Source of the DNA: Magicicada septendecula
Taxonomy: Eukaryota; Arthropoda; Insecta; Hemiptera; Cicadidae
Assembly (NCBI GenBank): GCA_034769895.1
Contig: JAWRYS010000723.1
Span: forward strand, 21,613 to 85,612
Length of the DNA: 64,000 nt
Direction of reading: 5' to 3'
Below the pieces are notes generated by a model, which saw only the letters and a list, made by a program, of their open reading frames with translations, was not told the DNA's origin and made no database searches. Numbering within the stretch: the stretch's first letter is position 1; every line of letters begins with the position of its first letter. The translations under genes and the position numbers were made by a program. Shown here in pieces: positions 46,023-58,668 of this stretch.

Positions 46023-47416
46023 TGTACTGTGATTAATTTTTTGCTAGTATAATATTTCTTATATGCACCACGTTGGATGCGTCATTTATGTACTGTAATT
46101 CTATTCTAGATAATGTATTTAAGATATGTTCCACGTTGGGACAGCCATTTACTTACTGTTATTCTATTGCAGGTATTGTAATAAACTATGTCATTATGAT
46201 ATGTAACTACCTTTATTATATTTTTTGTTTATCAGTACATGAAAAGAAACTCTCTCTCTCTCTCAGGGTTAATGATTATTAAGCTGTTTGATCGTATTTA
46301 CGATTGTATATAATATTTTCTTTTCTTTAAACGAAACCAAATACAGTTAGTATGTAGTATTTTGAAAAATAACCATGTAAAAAATAAATACCAAACAAAT
46401 GTAACTTGACTGATTATGAATTCTTCCAGCTGCCACGGGTTCACTTCTGGTTGATGTTTATTATTTTCAAAAGCAATATCAGGCTTGGCGATCCTTTCCT
46501 TCACACAAATTTCTTATTGGTTTCACCGCTGAATGTTGTTTTCTAGGATGACTGCAACACAGATGTCTCCTCGGAATACTTAATTATATTTTATGGCCAC
46601 TTAAACTATTCTTCAGTCCAGGATTTCCCTCTTCTATCGGCGTTCTATTAAGGATATGTTTATATTTCTTATAACATTATTTATTTATTGAATATTAGTT
46701 TATTTTACTAAACTCAATAGGAATGTTGAATCTCTCCTCCTGATTGTTTACTTTATTAACTTTATAATCAAAACTCTGGTATAACAAATTAAATTCCTTT
46801 ACTGTATTTTCTTTTACATATGACATTAAACTTGATGATGTACAAATGTTATTTTATGAATTTAAACTCTTCATGCTACTCTTATTCCATATAATTCAAG
46901 ACTCTCCATTCTACTCTTATTAGATATAATTTTTGACTCATGATGTTACTTTTCTTAGATATATTTGAAGACTAAAAACATTTCCTTTCATCTCTATACA
47001 ATACAATTTTTAACAATTTACAAATTTGCCACTTTGATAATTCCCTACTTTCATAACATCTGTTTATCATATACCTATTAAAAACATATATCACTTTTCT
47101 ATTTCTTATTAAACATCTTTATTTTATCTCTAATATTCGTAAATCTAGTTGGTATTTATTAAATTATAATTTTATTACTATTTACTCTTATTATAACATT
47201 CATTCCAATTTCATATATTCTTTTCAGAACATAACTTAATATTGTTTTATATCATATAGGAATCGACCTCTGTGTTGACTGGGTGAGTCGATAGTCCCAA
47301 TGTTTTTGTTTACATTTTAAATCATATGTTCCATTTAATATTAAATTTGTATCTTTTCTCTTTTAAGACTTATTATTTCCCTATTATGTACTGTGTTGCA
47401 TTTTAACAGCCGTACA
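46023..47416 (-). repeat. Element E 3' LTR
   Basis: On plus-strand coordinates it runs TGTACTGTGATT to CGTACA. It contains two internal PBS-like modules near its left end (about 46063-46100 and 46126-46160). Confidence 0.85.
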
Positions 47417-47959
47417 TAATACCTTCCCTTATTTCATAATTTTAGATACAATTTTAAACGAAGTTTTGAAATAACCACATAGTCAAATCTTAATATTTAA
47501 ACATCTGATTAATTAGTTATTTGTACCTCACAAAATTCTTTTAACAAATTGGTTTTTTCGTTTTTTAATATTATAAATATGGTCCATCATTATCATGAAT
47601 CACAATATCTTAAACACTCATTTATGACTTAAAACAATATTAATTAAACCAACTGGTTTTACATCAAAATAATAAATAACAAATAACTATTGTGCCTAAT
47701 TTCATGGCTAAAAAACTCAAAAACATGACTAAAACATTATCTTTCTTTTGAACCTCACCTTCCCAATCCGGGTCATACATTTCATTTGTTCTTCATTTAA
47801 GAATTATTTTTCTTTTAATTATTACTTTATTTGTATGGTCGAATCTGATTAAAATTTTATGTATCTTTAACATTCATCTTGGTATTTAATTACTACAAAT
47901 CCACACAATTTAATCCTACTGGCTATGACATTATTCAACTTGAGTGTCATTATATTTTT

Positions 47960-48375
47960 CCCCAATCTGGTAAGTACCCTCTTAATTCTATTACAATATT
48001 CTTCCCAACTGTTTGATGCAATTACTAAATCATCGACATAAACCGTAATAACTTCTAAAATTTCCTTGTCCCATACTCAGTCAAATCATTCTGTAAATAT
48101 GGCCACATTATGGACCAGCCCAAAAGGTGTTCTCTTGAAATGATAACTTGTACCATTCACATATTCTATACTTTCTGGATGCAATTCTATTTGCCAATAT
48201 CCAGGTACAGCATTACAATTATTAAAAAAATGACGTTATTAAAACGTTTTAAAACTATTCTTATATTCTTTGGTGACGCCTTATCAGGAATTATCATCTG
48301 ATTAATTTGACGCTCATCCAAACACAATATTAAGGACTTATCCTTACATGGGAATTACTACTAACGGGCTCATGT
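47960..48375 (-). pseudogene. Element E reverse transcriptase remnant
   Basis: Translating the minus strand gives, with stops and frame breaks, SPLVVIP, KDKSL.LCLDERQINQ, IPDKASPKNIR, GYWQIELHPES, FKRTPFGLV and VYVDDLVIAS, in that order. These are the successive Ty3/gypsy RT blocks, including the YVDD catalytic pair. Several stop codons are visible, so it is dead. RNase H, protease and integrase were not found between it and the 3' LTR. Confidence 0.8.
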
Positions 48376-48690
48376 GTTTTGACTGACTTATTTCATTTAT
48401 CTTTTTACTAATCCTTTGTCGATTTCTTATTTTATGTGCCCTCCTAGTGTATAGGGTATTGGGTATAACTTCTTATTTAAACTCACCTTCTCTCTTATGG
48501 GTCATTTGTATTGCACTCCTATTATCTTGCCAAGTTTATCTTCCATTGCTTCATTCAGTAACTGATGGTTCATTTCTTTATTTATTTGTTTTAATTACTT
48601 ATTCTCTTTACTCATTATTATCACCTTATTATTGTTATTAACCGTCTTTCTCTTCTTAATCGATTCAAAATAATTTCCCTGAAGTATCCT

Positions 48691-48705
48691 GTAAGATGTT
48701 CTTAC
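48691..48705 (-). other. Conserved 3' hairpin, element E copy
   Basis: Minus strand GTAAGAACATCTTAC, preceded by AAATTCAAAAAAC. Here it lies between the Gag-like gene and the RT remnant. Confidence 0.6.
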
Positions 48706-48888
48706 GTTTTTTGAATTTGGTGGGTTCTTTTCCTTTCTTTTAATTCATAAAATAAAAATTTTTTTATTTGTAATAACTTCCATATTATGTTGTTTGTCTT
48801 AATAATTAACCTAATCTTTGTTCTATTAGTTTGCTGTGGTCCATACCCAAAAAATCAGTCCCTTCTTTCCATATTTTTCATATTTAGT

Positions 48889-50173
48889 TCATCCGTTGTC
48901 AAATACATAAGTTGTCCTTTTTGCCCGGACTATTATTGTTTTCAGTTTGAATTCTATCCTTGTCAACTCTATCACTACTACCTTGTATTCTGATTTTTCT
49001 GCTGTGAAGTCTTCACTCATTTCAAGACCTACTATTGAATTTCCAATCAATTCTGTCCTAATGACATATCTTTCGATCACTCTGTATTGCAATTTTTCGA
49101 ACACCAAATTTGCAATGGTATCTTCGTCTGCTTTTAATACTTTATTATCTAGTTCATTAACCAAATATGTCACTGGTATATCAACTATTGATGATATAGC
49201 TGATATTTTATTATCCCTTTCTTTTTCTGATGTATTCATTTTCAATATAAATTTCCTTAAGTTTTTTCTATAATATGTTAATTCTGTTCTTTTTATGTAA
49301 TTAGCGATTGGGAGATTACGTACATTAACCAGCCCACTCCTAATCATATCTAATTCTTCCTTTGTATTTTTCTGTTTCTTGGGACGTCTTTTACCTATTT
49401 TCTTCGTCTTCTTTTCCACATACTTATTATTCTCTTTGTTTCTGCTATGTTTATCCTTATATAATGATACACTTTTATCTTCTTTATTTTCTATTTCGTT
49501 ATTACCTTTTATTTTCTGATTTACTGGTTCCCTGATTTGATCGTTTGATATTATTTCTATCTTCGTTATCTTATTCAATGTTTCCACCTTTTGCTTGTCA
49601 TCTTCTATTGTTGTTTCTATTGACTGGTTTTCATCACTCCTTATTTCTTTCATTGTTTCTATATTCAATTTCACTTTTCCAGATTGCCTAACATTCTTTT
49701 CCTCATAATTTTGTAATATTAACTTAACTTCAGCCTTCTGCTGGTCTAATTTATCATTCACCCTGTTTATTTGTTGTTGAATGGTCTCCTTTAATTCCTC
49801 ATTATTTTGTTTTAATAAGTTTTCATTATCTAGTCTCATTTGTTTCTTTAATTCCTCATTATTTTGTTTTAATAAGGTTTCATTATCTTTTTTCATTTTC
49901 TCATTATCCTCTTTCATTTCCTGTTTGTTCTTGTCCAATTTCTCATTGATCTGTTTCACTGTTACTATCCATTTTTCCAATAATTTCCTCCTTATTTTTG
50001 TTTAATTGTTCCACCATAATTCTCATCATTTCCTGGAAATTGGTGTCCATTGGTTGGGTTGGTTTCTTTGGTTGGTCCCCTTGAGCATCCCTTACTAGTA
50101 CTTCCATTTCAGTTTCTTCCTCTTCAACACTATTACTCCTTAATTCATATCATTGCTCTAGTTTGTTAGCCAT
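48889..50173 (-). pseudogene. Element E Gag-like coiled-coil protein
   Basis: The likely start ATG is at 50173 (MANKLEQ), followed seven codons later by a stop codon. The frame then continues with EEETEMEVLVRDAQGDQPKK and FQEMMRIMVEQ, and shifts near 49985. The main frame of 363 codons (48889-49980) has a long coiled coil with repeated LLKQNNEELK units, then EDKSVSLYKDK, VEKKTKKIGKRRPKK and the conserved TKEELDMIRSGLVNVRNLPI. It ends in a 150-residue C-terminal part not shared obviously with D. It is the longest version of the family in the window. Confidence 0.7.
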
Positions 50174-50274
50174 TTTACAATCTTTAACTTAATTTAATTA
50201 CAAGGAGATTTTTATGCTAATTAAATTTAACAAAATTGTGTTATTTGGTGCTGGCTTAAAGAAAATCTTTGCTT

Positions 50275-50294
50275 TCACGTATGGGCGCCATTAA
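50275..50294 (-). promoter_or_regulatory. Element E primer-binding-site region
   Basis: Minus strand TTAATGGCGCCCATACGTGA directly after the LTR end CAGTACA. Confidence 0.65.
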
Positions 50295-51685
50295 TGTACT
50301 GTGATTAATTTTTTGCTAGTATAATATTTATTATATGCACCACGTTGGATGCGTCATTTATGTACTGTAATTCTATTCTAGATAATGTATTTAAGATATG
50401 TTCCACGTTGGGACAGCCATTTACGTACTGTTATTCTATTGCAGGTATTGTAATAAACTATGTCATTATGATATGTAACTACCTTTATTATATTTTTTGT
50501 TTATCAGTACATGAAAAGAAACTCTCTCTCTCTCTCAGGGTTAATGATTATTAAGCTGTTTGATCGTATTTACGATTGTATATAATATTTTCTTTTCTTT
50601 AAACGAAACCAAATACAGTTAGTATGTAGTATTTTGAAAAATAACCATGTAAAAAATAAATACCAAACAAATGTAACTTGACTGATTATGAATTCTTCCA
50701 GCTGCCACGGGTTCACTTCTGGTTGATGTTTATTATTTTCAAAAGCAATATCAGGCTTGGCGATCCTTTCCTTCACACAAATTTCTTATTGGTTTCACCG
50801 CTGAATGTTGTTTTCTAGGATGACTGCAACACAGATGTCTCCTCGGAATACTTAATTATTTTTTATGGCCACTTAAGCTATTCTTCAGTCCAGGATTTCC
50901 CTCTTCTATCGGCGTTCTATTAAGGATATGTTTATATTTCTTATAACATTATTTATTTATTGAATATTAGTTTATTTTACTAAACTCAATAGGAATGTTG
51001 AATCTCTCCTCCTGATTGTTTACTTTATTAACTTTATAATCAAAACTCTGGTATAACAAATTAAATTCCTTTACTGTATTTTCTTTTACATATGACATTA
51101 AACTTGATGATGTACAAATGTTATTTTATGAATTTAAACTCTTCATGCTACTCTTATTCCATATAATTCAAGACTCTCCATTCTACTCTTATTAGATATA
51201 ATTTTTGACTCATGATGTTACTTTTCTTAGATATATTTGAAGACTAAAAACATTTCCTTTCATCTCTATACAATACAATTTTTAACAATTTACAAATTTG
51301 CCACTTTGATAATTCCCTACTTTCATAACATCTGTTTATCATATACCTATTAAAAACATATATCACTTTTCTATTTCTTATTAAACATCTTTATTTTATC
51401 TCTAATATTCGTAAATCTAGTTGGTATTTATTAAATTATAATTTTATTACTATTTACTCTTATTATAACATTCATTCCAATTTCATATATTCTTTTCAGA
51501 ACATAACTTAATATTGTTTTATATCATATAGGAATCGACCTCTGTGTTGACTGGGTGAGTCGATAGTCCCAATGTTTTTGTTTACATTTTAAATCATATG
51601 TTCCATTTAATATTAAATTTGTATCTTTTCTCTTTTAAGACTTATTATTTCCCTATTATGTACTGTGTTGCATTTTAACAGCAGT

Positions 51686-51688
<3 letters not shown>
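50295..51688 (-). repeat. Element E 5' LTR
   Basis: Partner of 46023-47416. Internal PBS-like modules at 50340-50372 and 50400-50433, read on the minus strand as CAGTACATAAATGACGCATC with CCAACGTGGTGC, and CAGTACGTAAATGGCTGTCC with CAACGTGGAAC. Confidence 0.85.

Positions 51689-51716
<28 letters not shown>
51689..51716. repeat. (TA)n microsatellite
   Basis: Separates element E from unit G. Confidence 0.95.
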
Positions 51717-51719
<3 letters not shown>

Positions 51720-54541
51720 AACGATAATAATATTTGTATATGATGATTGAATCTTATTGAAACGTGATGTAGCCTCACTTCAGGTTCGTCAGCTTGTGAC
51801 GACAAGAATATTTCGTTACGTAGAATGTTATTATGAACAGGTTACTTGTATATATGTCGTGTGCACTTGGATTACACCACCCGTAGGAAGTGTGAACTTG
51901 TAATATATATAAATAATGTAGCGACAAACTCGCACTGGAGTCGTCTATGTGAATTTATAATGTGTTATGTTGAACGGCGAATGACTTTGTAAATTGCCGC
52001 TTACTCCCACTATGCTGCTTCTTTTCCGTGACGTCACTCAACGATGCCAACTGTCGGGTCCGCTGCAATCTGTGAATTCTATTTACTAAATGTAACAGCA
52101 ATAATAACGACACACAAATACTATCAAACATATATCCTTGTGGAATCCTTTATTCGGAAAAAACACTGATTGACTGTTTTAATAAATTTAAACAGGATAA
52201 TCGCAATTGTAGCGCAAACTATAATTCTTCCTTTACCAGTTGGCAGCAGCAGCCAAACGTTTAGTATTTCTTCGAGACCAAAACAATGCTTTTTGTTAAC
52301 GTTTTTAAATAAAAATATTAATTATCTCAGGGCGTATATGGTTCGGGGTTTATAAATTAAACAAAATATTACACTATTAATCAAAATACAAGTTTACAAT
52401 TACAGGATATTACAACGTTGGAGTGATACGTGCACACAGAAATTGTATAGTGGTTACCAGTTTTAAAAAGGTTATGTCCTGTTCAGGCTTTGATAGTTAT
52501 TATGTAAATTAAAAGTTCTTGTTGTGTTTAAAAAGGTGTTAGTCTTATATGGTGTTATTAGTGATTGTTTTTAGTGTTTGTGTTATATGGTGTCTGTAGT
52601 TTAGTTGATTATTACTTAAAATTCGTGTATACAAAGGTGTGTGTTGAAGTACGATATAATGAGATGTCAGAATCACCAAATCCTCTTCTTGTACTCTTTT
52701 TGGTTGAAGATAGGGCCCATGTACACGTCAGATCTTCTTTCTCGTCCCTCGTCCACTTCAAATCTTCTTCCTGGTTATTATATCTTCTATTCCATGTAAT
52801 GGGTGTTCTTCTGTTATTGCAAAAAGTTCGTGTAGTGTACCTCTAACTGTATTTATCTGGTTGTATAGTTTTTTCACACTTTATAACACATAATGAAAGA
52901 CGATTTAAAAACGCGTCTATCTGCTAAGATCGTTGTCAAAGAAGTCTCTTTTTATTTATCCGAAATTTCTGGTTGCTAAGGGTAAACTTGGAATCTGGTT
53001 GGCCAATTCGGATATACATTGTCATATACTTTCATTATTTCGAAGTCTAAAATTTGTTCAAAATCTTTAAACTAACATAACTTTTCTATACTGAATGGGA
53101 GTTTAAAACCATTATCAGCATTATTTTGATCTTCACATTTGTTATATTTAGACACCAAACGTGCCTATTTTTGCTTAAGAACTATGGATGTTACAATTTT
53201 GTTATTTGGAATTTTCTTAAATAACTTGATATGTGTTATTTTGTTTCTATATTCCTTGTATACATTATTACCTATAAATACATCTACCCTTTCACATTTG
53301 CATTACAAAATTTCTAATATAATTGTTCAAAATTTACTAAAGTTGGTTTCACCTGGCCTATGTAATAGTATTACTTTCATCACCATGTTTTAACATCTTT
53401 AACAATTAAATTAACTTCTAACACTCATCAAAATGGTTTAACATATAACGTTATTTTAACAACACAACAGATATATTATTCTAGTAGTTAAATTCATGCC
53501 CACATGGCTATGATTATACCAAATCCTTGCACAAATAATTGTTTTCTACTCAGACTGTATAAGTGTTTGACACTTAACAAAACATCTTTATATAGTCCAT
53601 TCTGCTTGGTCAATTAATTTACCATGGTTTAACATCAGCTCTGTTGTTATATTGGTTAACACAACATAAAAAAAATGGAATTAATATCATTAAATTGACA
53701 TTCCTTTAAACCAACTGTATCACCTGTTACATACAAAAAACACAACACAAATACTATGATATAACACTGTGCTATAACATAAAACATGCACATTTTACAA
53801 AACAAATTCTATACTAATTAGTTAGTCCATTGTCAGCTAATTTACTCATTATTCTGACACTGTCTATGTCATATTTACTATTTATATGGGTTTCAACATC
53901 CGTATACTTACTGATGTTTGACTTACAAAAATTACAATAAAGTGAACACTGTTGCTCTACCTCACCACACAGTTCTAATAATCTTGTTACATTTACTGTT
54001 TATCTGAATTTACTCTTGTTATAAATGTTATTGTGACCATGTTATAATTTGTTGTTTACTGGACAACCCTATGAACTCTATATGTGACAATTATTTGTAT
54101 GGTTCATGTATCTATAATCAGGTGTATTTATATTTTCATTACATCAATTAACTTAATTATTTACTAATATTTCTCTTACATAATATTACATGTTTGGGCC
54201 TATTATCCCTCACTTTGTATTTTGATTATCTGGATATAATGATACATTAACTGAAACCATTTGTTTCTTTATAGTCCTGGTTCATAAACCGTTTGTCTTT
54301 ATAACTCTTTGTTTGGTCATTACTGAAAGTTCATTGTCATAGTTGGGGTTAAAGGTGTTTTGCATCACTTAGCCTAAATCATTAATTTGGGTACGGTCAG
54401 TTGTCTTACTAGTCAGTCTAAAATTGTTAGTCGTTCCTCTTCACTATCATCTTGGAAGATATTGTTCTCCTTGTCACCTTCTTAACCAAAGTCTTCATTA
54501 AATCAGGTACGATATTATGTTGTTCCAAATGTAATGTTACA
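51717..54541. repeat. LTR-like unit G (probable solo LTR)
   Basis: 2825 bp running from TGTAACGATAAT to ATGTTACA between two AT runs, the same termini and setting as the other LTRs. No coding domain. An AATAAAGGATTCC signal on the minus strand near 52150 suggests minus orientation. Partner LTR not present. Confidence 0.5.
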
Positions 54542-54551
54542 ATATATATAT

Positions 54552-54862
54552 TGTAACATACTGTCGTCTGTGGGGACTCTTTATATAGTATGAAAAATGT
54601 TTAATATTTATTTTTGTGAATGAATTATGGTACTTGTTGCCTTCAACCACAGGTGTTAAATGTTCTGTGGGAAGAATCAACTCGTAACCAAGGGAGTTTA
54701 AGGGATACCTAGCTTAGGGGTTTTAATTGGATTATATTATGTTTTAATGATACTGACCTTGAATCCTGTAATATAATAACACAAACTTATGCTAAATCTG
54801 GGCGCCACCTGAACACTGGTCCAGAAAAAAGGATCACCTGACGTTAAATCACTACAACCTAT
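54552..54862 (-). repeat. Element F 3' LTR segment
   Basis: Direct repeat of 56302-56636. Contains TGGCGCC (54822-54828 region), a PBS-like site inside the LTR. Confidence 0.65.
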
Positions 54863-56191
54863 TTGTGGCTGATACCGTCTTCGAAATGATAGGCCAGTTT
54901 TGTCACTAGACATTCTTCCGGGATTCTTGGCTCTAAATTACTGGCTAAACACAACTTTCCCATGAAGTATGCTGTTGGCGCTTGTCCTTGGGTCGTGTCA
55001 AACTTACCGTTGCATATGCTGTCCCTTATAATATTTTGGTACGACTCTGACCAGTATTTCTCTCTGAATATTTGTTTGAACCTTTCGTAGTCGTGCACCT
55101 CATTCCTGATGGCTGGCCACCTGTTGTCACTTATACCCTTGAATCCTTCGTCTAAGAAGTTCTTTATTTGACTCCATCGATTCTCTCTGGTTCGGTTGAG
55201 CTACTCCATTACCCTTTCAAGGAACTCCGTCGGGTTTCTCCTGTAGTCCCTGAAACTGACGGTCTCCCTCTGGTCCGGCACGATGTTTTGGTGACAATGT
55301 ATTGGCCTATTCTGTATATTTCCCAGTTCTTCCTGGATGTGGAAATTGTGAAATCCTGGCCATTCCAATGGCCTACTTCACCATTCATATTATCGAGTCT
55401 AATTGACATGGTCTCCTGCACTTTGTCAATTTTCTTTTGGGTTTCGTTTTGTAATTCCACTACTCTACCTTGATTATTGGTTTCCATTTGTCCTATTTTG
55501 GCATCGATTTCTACTCTATATTGTGCAATTGTTTCTTTGTTTTGGTTTACCTTTTCATTTGTTTTTTCGGATTGTTGTTTAGCCACTTCCTGGTACTTAT
55601 CTACCCTTTGGCTAATGGTTTCATTGATATCTTCCATTCTCTCATTAATTTGTTTTAATTTCTCGTTATTCCTTTCAAATTTCTCATCTACCTTTTCCTG
55701 TTGCTCCTTAATAGTCTCCTTCAGTTTTTGATTTTGTTCATTTATGGTTTGGCTCAAATCCTTATTAATGTTTTCAATTTTTTCATTGATTTGTTTCAAC
55801 CTCTCATTAGTACTTTCTTTAGTACTATCTATTTTTTCGTTTATCTGTCTAAAATTTGCATCATTTCTGTCAAACTTTTCATTCATCTGTCTATTATTTT
55901 CATTTATTTGTTTTAATAAATTCTCATTAGTTTGTTTATTATCTTCCTTCATATTGTCAATTTTATCATTAGTTTGTTTATTTTGTTTGGTTATTTTTCC
56001 TCCTGTTTCTTAAAATCTTCTTTAATTAATTTCCATAATTTTTGTAAATCCAGGCCTCCTCTGGCTTCCTCATTGTCACCCGCCTGTTGTTCCATTTCCG
56101 TGTCCTGGATTGTTTCTGTTTCTCGTTCCTGCTCACCTTCTTCTGTCTCCGGGTCCTGTGCCAACCTTTTTGTTACTCCTCTTGTATGCAT
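54859..56191 (-). pseudogene. Element F Gag (coiled coil plus capsid)
   Basis: Three frames make one gene. 55991-56191 has the N-terminal MHTRGVTKRLAQDPE and acidic region. 55209-55952 is a long coiled coil of NEK(I/F)xxxN-type heptads. After another frame change the capsid-like part reads DYRRNPTEFLERV and, in 54859-55098, YERFKQIFREKYWSESYQN, NGKFDTTQGQAPTAYFMGKL and PEECLVTKLAYHFEDG. These match the element A Gag blocks one by one. It stops at the junction with the LTR. N-terminal HTRG..KR is also found in the D protein, which ties both Gag types together. Confidence 0.75.
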
Positions 56192-56301
56192 TTCTGTACT
56201 TGTATAGTTGCCTGCCCAAATTAGGAATTTATTATATTTTTTTTCTAAGGATTGTAGTCCAATCTTCCTCCTAATTCAAGCCTCACTAGTTGAGCGCCAT
56301 T

Positions 56302-56636
56302 TGTAATATTTTTTATTTGTTTACGAGAATGAAAAGGGGGACTCTTTATATTATGAAAAAGTTTTAATATTTATTCTTTTATTAATTATGGCACTTGTTG
56401 CCTTCAACCACAGGTGTTAAATGTCCTGTGGGAAGAATCAACTCGTAACCAAGGGAGTTTAAGGGATACCTAGCTTTGGGGTTTTAATTGGATTATTTTA
56501 TTTTATGTTTAATTATACTGACCTTGAGTCCTGTAATAAATAACACCAACTTATGCTAAATCTGGGCGCCACCTGAACACTGGTCCAGGAAAAATGGATC
56601 ACCTGACGTTAAATCTCTACAACCTATTTATGGAAA
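56302..56636 (-). repeat. Element F 5' LTR segment
   Basis: Minus strand ends AATATTACA next to the PBS. Contains the PBS-like TGGCGCCCAG inside (near 56565-56574). Confidence 0.65.
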
Positions 56637-57073
56637 AATAATAACTTCTTAATTTTATAAATAATTTACTATTAATGAAACAAGTCTGAGTTGTAATTAA
56701 ATAACGTTCAATTTATTAATTTCAAAGTTGCCTGAAGGGCTGTTAACATACTTTAATTTTTTTTAAATAAATTACAAAGTTCAATATTCTAGATAACCCT
56801 TAATAATATGTCCGGCTAAAAATTTGCTCAGTTGATCGGTTGAGTTTAATTACTTTATAATATCACAAGGTCATGAATTCTTTGAACTACCAAGATTAAT
56901 CAAAATGATGCCTCACAAAATTTCTTAACCTAGTGTGAACTTTATAAGTTAACAATCTTTGTATGTGAATGACGTATGGTCAATTGATTTCTTACTAGGA
57001 TTATTTTTGGTTAATTAAACAGAGTTCAGTAATTACCAAGATTGTTTCCTTATTATGTTGTGAATTACAAGTA
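56637..57073. other. AT-rich spacer
   Basis: No gene or motif supported. Confidence 0.5.
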
Positions 57074-57655
57074 CAGTAGAAACCCTCAAATCCGAAATCC
57101 CCGGAAATCCGAACATGATTTTGAAGAAAAACAACATTTGAAAAAACACATAAAGACATAAGAAACACATTTATTATTACATAAAACTATCATAACCTAA
57201 TTTTACGTACACAATCATTGAAAAATTAATAAAGTATGTACAAGTATTGCTACTTACGTAAAACAGGATTGAAATGTAAAAAATATTGGAATTAACACTG
57301 TATAAAAACAACAACGTCATACAGCATTTCATTAACATCAGAGCTGAATGGCCAAGGAAAAACACAAAAGGAACACACACAAACACTACACTACATTTTT
57401 TCACTTAAAATCAGTTATCTTCATCTGGCGAAGTGACATAAACCTTCCCGAGGATGCGATGTTGCGCCAGCATCACATAAACATGACATCATTGGGTGTA
57501 GCAGCTGCGTGTTGTTCTACATAGCGCAACGCGATGTCAAGAGCGACGGCAGCGTCAGAATGAGTCACATTTGTTGAGGCATCTTCTCCCTCGCTATCGA
57601 TACCTGATACATTGTCATGTAGATCCTTGTGCATTTACTCACACATTTATAAATA
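57074..57655 (-). pseudogene. Tigger/pogo transposase C-terminal remnant with one TIR
   Basis: The minus strand of about 57410-57640 translates to GEDASTNVTHSDAAVALDIA, then LRYVEQHAAATPNDVMFM followed by a stop and WRNIASS, the C-terminal acidic and helical tail typical of Tigger-type DDE transposases. At 57074 lies CAGTAGAAACCCTCAAATCC after a TA, which fits a pogo/Tigger terminal inverted repeat. The catalytic part and the other end are missing. A different Tigger family from the one at 59508-62238. Confidence 0.65.
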
Positions 57656-57801
57656 TAAATACATAAATTATCTTGTTGATTCATCCTCTTCGTTCACTTA
57701 TTAATTTAATAATATATATAAAACTTTCACTTATGAACTTTGTGACAACGAATAGTAATTTCATAAGTGAAAGTTTTATATATATTATTAAATACATAAA
57801 T
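57656..57801. mobile_element. 120 bp PLE foldback with 13 bp TSD
   Basis: 57669-57788 holds only the extreme ends of PLE family 1: a minus-strand tail (TTATCTTGTTGATTCATCCT, AACTTTCACTTATGAAC) and an inverted piece (TTCATAAGTGAAAGTT). TAAATACATAAAT flanks it at 57656-57668 and 57789-57801. No coding capacity. Confidence 0.85.
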
Positions 57802-58241
57802 ATATGAATAAAACATACTTTCGTTTACTTACCACGTGCTTGTAACACTTCTGGTAGGCCTGTGCTACCCACATGTATACTATTTTTTATGCCCAGGGTC
57901 CAGAGTTGTATAAGCGAAAGCGCAGAAACATTTCGGTTGTATGAAATAACAAAACTGATTGTCATTGAAATGTGTAAAACTTTGTTTAATTACTTCATTT
58001 GCATAATTAGTCAAATTACAAATGGCGAATCATACCGCACTACTATACGGCGGCCATTTTACTTCCGCTCTCTACATATATATAATTTGCATTTCCAATA
58101 TTTATTCTCTCTTTATGTGTTTCATATCAAAATAATTTGTACTGCAGTACTTAATTTTTTTTTAATATTACCATTTACTAAGTTCTTAAAACACAAACCA
58201 ACGCCTCTTTTCAAAGAAGCGGCCGGCCCGTTCACTCACTC

Positions 58242-58281
<40 letters not shown>

Positions 58282-58640
58282 TCTCATTACATGTTTAATA
58301 ATTTTGACTTTGTTAAAATTTTCTTTTCATGTTTTGTTTCCGAGCTCATTATTTGATAAAAGGTTACTGAAATGTGCACTTCCCTGAATGTAGAGGTTTC
58401 CGCAGTTTAGATGTTGTCCATGGATCGCCTGATGTTCAACGTATTGTTGTACTGATCTTCTGCTTGGTTGTCACTGACTCTACATTATTTAATTGTTAAT
58501 AAATTTTGATTATTTTCTGCTGACTGTTACATATTGATTAATTATAACATTTTAGCCGGTAAACTTTGCACCAGCACACTTTCAAAACGTGCTCACTCCA
58601 TGAAGACTTGTAGCAGACTGGGCAGACATTTTGTCGTATT
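57802..58640. other. AT-rich stretch with (TC)n
   Basis: No gene supported. Contains a (TC)n microsatellite at about 58240-58286. Confidence 0.5.
58240..58286. repeat. (TC)n microsatellite
   Basis: Alternating TC tract with a few interruptions. Confidence 0.95.
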
Positions 58641-58668
58641 GTCGACAGGTGGTGGGGATTAATTGTGA

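Larger units (their letters stand above)
46023..51688 (-). mobile_element. LTR element E, Ty3/gypsy-derived
   Basis: LTRs 46023-47416 and 50295-51688 (each 1394 bp, nearly identical) flank a minus-strand internal region with a PBS (50275-50294), a Gag-like coiled-coil gene, the 3' hairpin and an RT remnant. AT runs lie on both sides. It connects the Gag-like family of B and D to Ty3/gypsy elements because it alone keeps RT sequence. Confidence 0.8.
54552..56636 (-). mobile_element. LTR element F, Gag only, internally deleted
   Basis: Two direct repeats of about 310-335 bp (54552-54862 and 56302-56636) flank a minus-strand gag gene. The gag runs straight into the left repeat (54859), so protease, pol and probably part of the LTR were lost. 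The PBS-like site follows the right repeat (AATGGCGCTCAACTAGTGAG, 56282-56301). It abuts unit G through a short TA run. Confidence 0.7.

Noticed and set aside
46073..46282. 69-codon frame repeated at 50345-50554
   Set aside because: Lies inside both LTRs of element E; duplication is explained by the LTR.
47960..48375. Plus-strand frame 48110-48301 as a gene
   Set aside because: Antisense of the RT remnant.
52565..52846. 93-codon frame in unit G
   Set aside because: No domain, no splice or promoter context; lies in an LTR-like unit.
55468..56013. Plus-strand hydrophobic frames suggesting membrane proteins
   Set aside because: Antisense of the coiled-coil Gag of element F; alternating Leu/Phe arises from reversed Lys/Glu/Asn codons.
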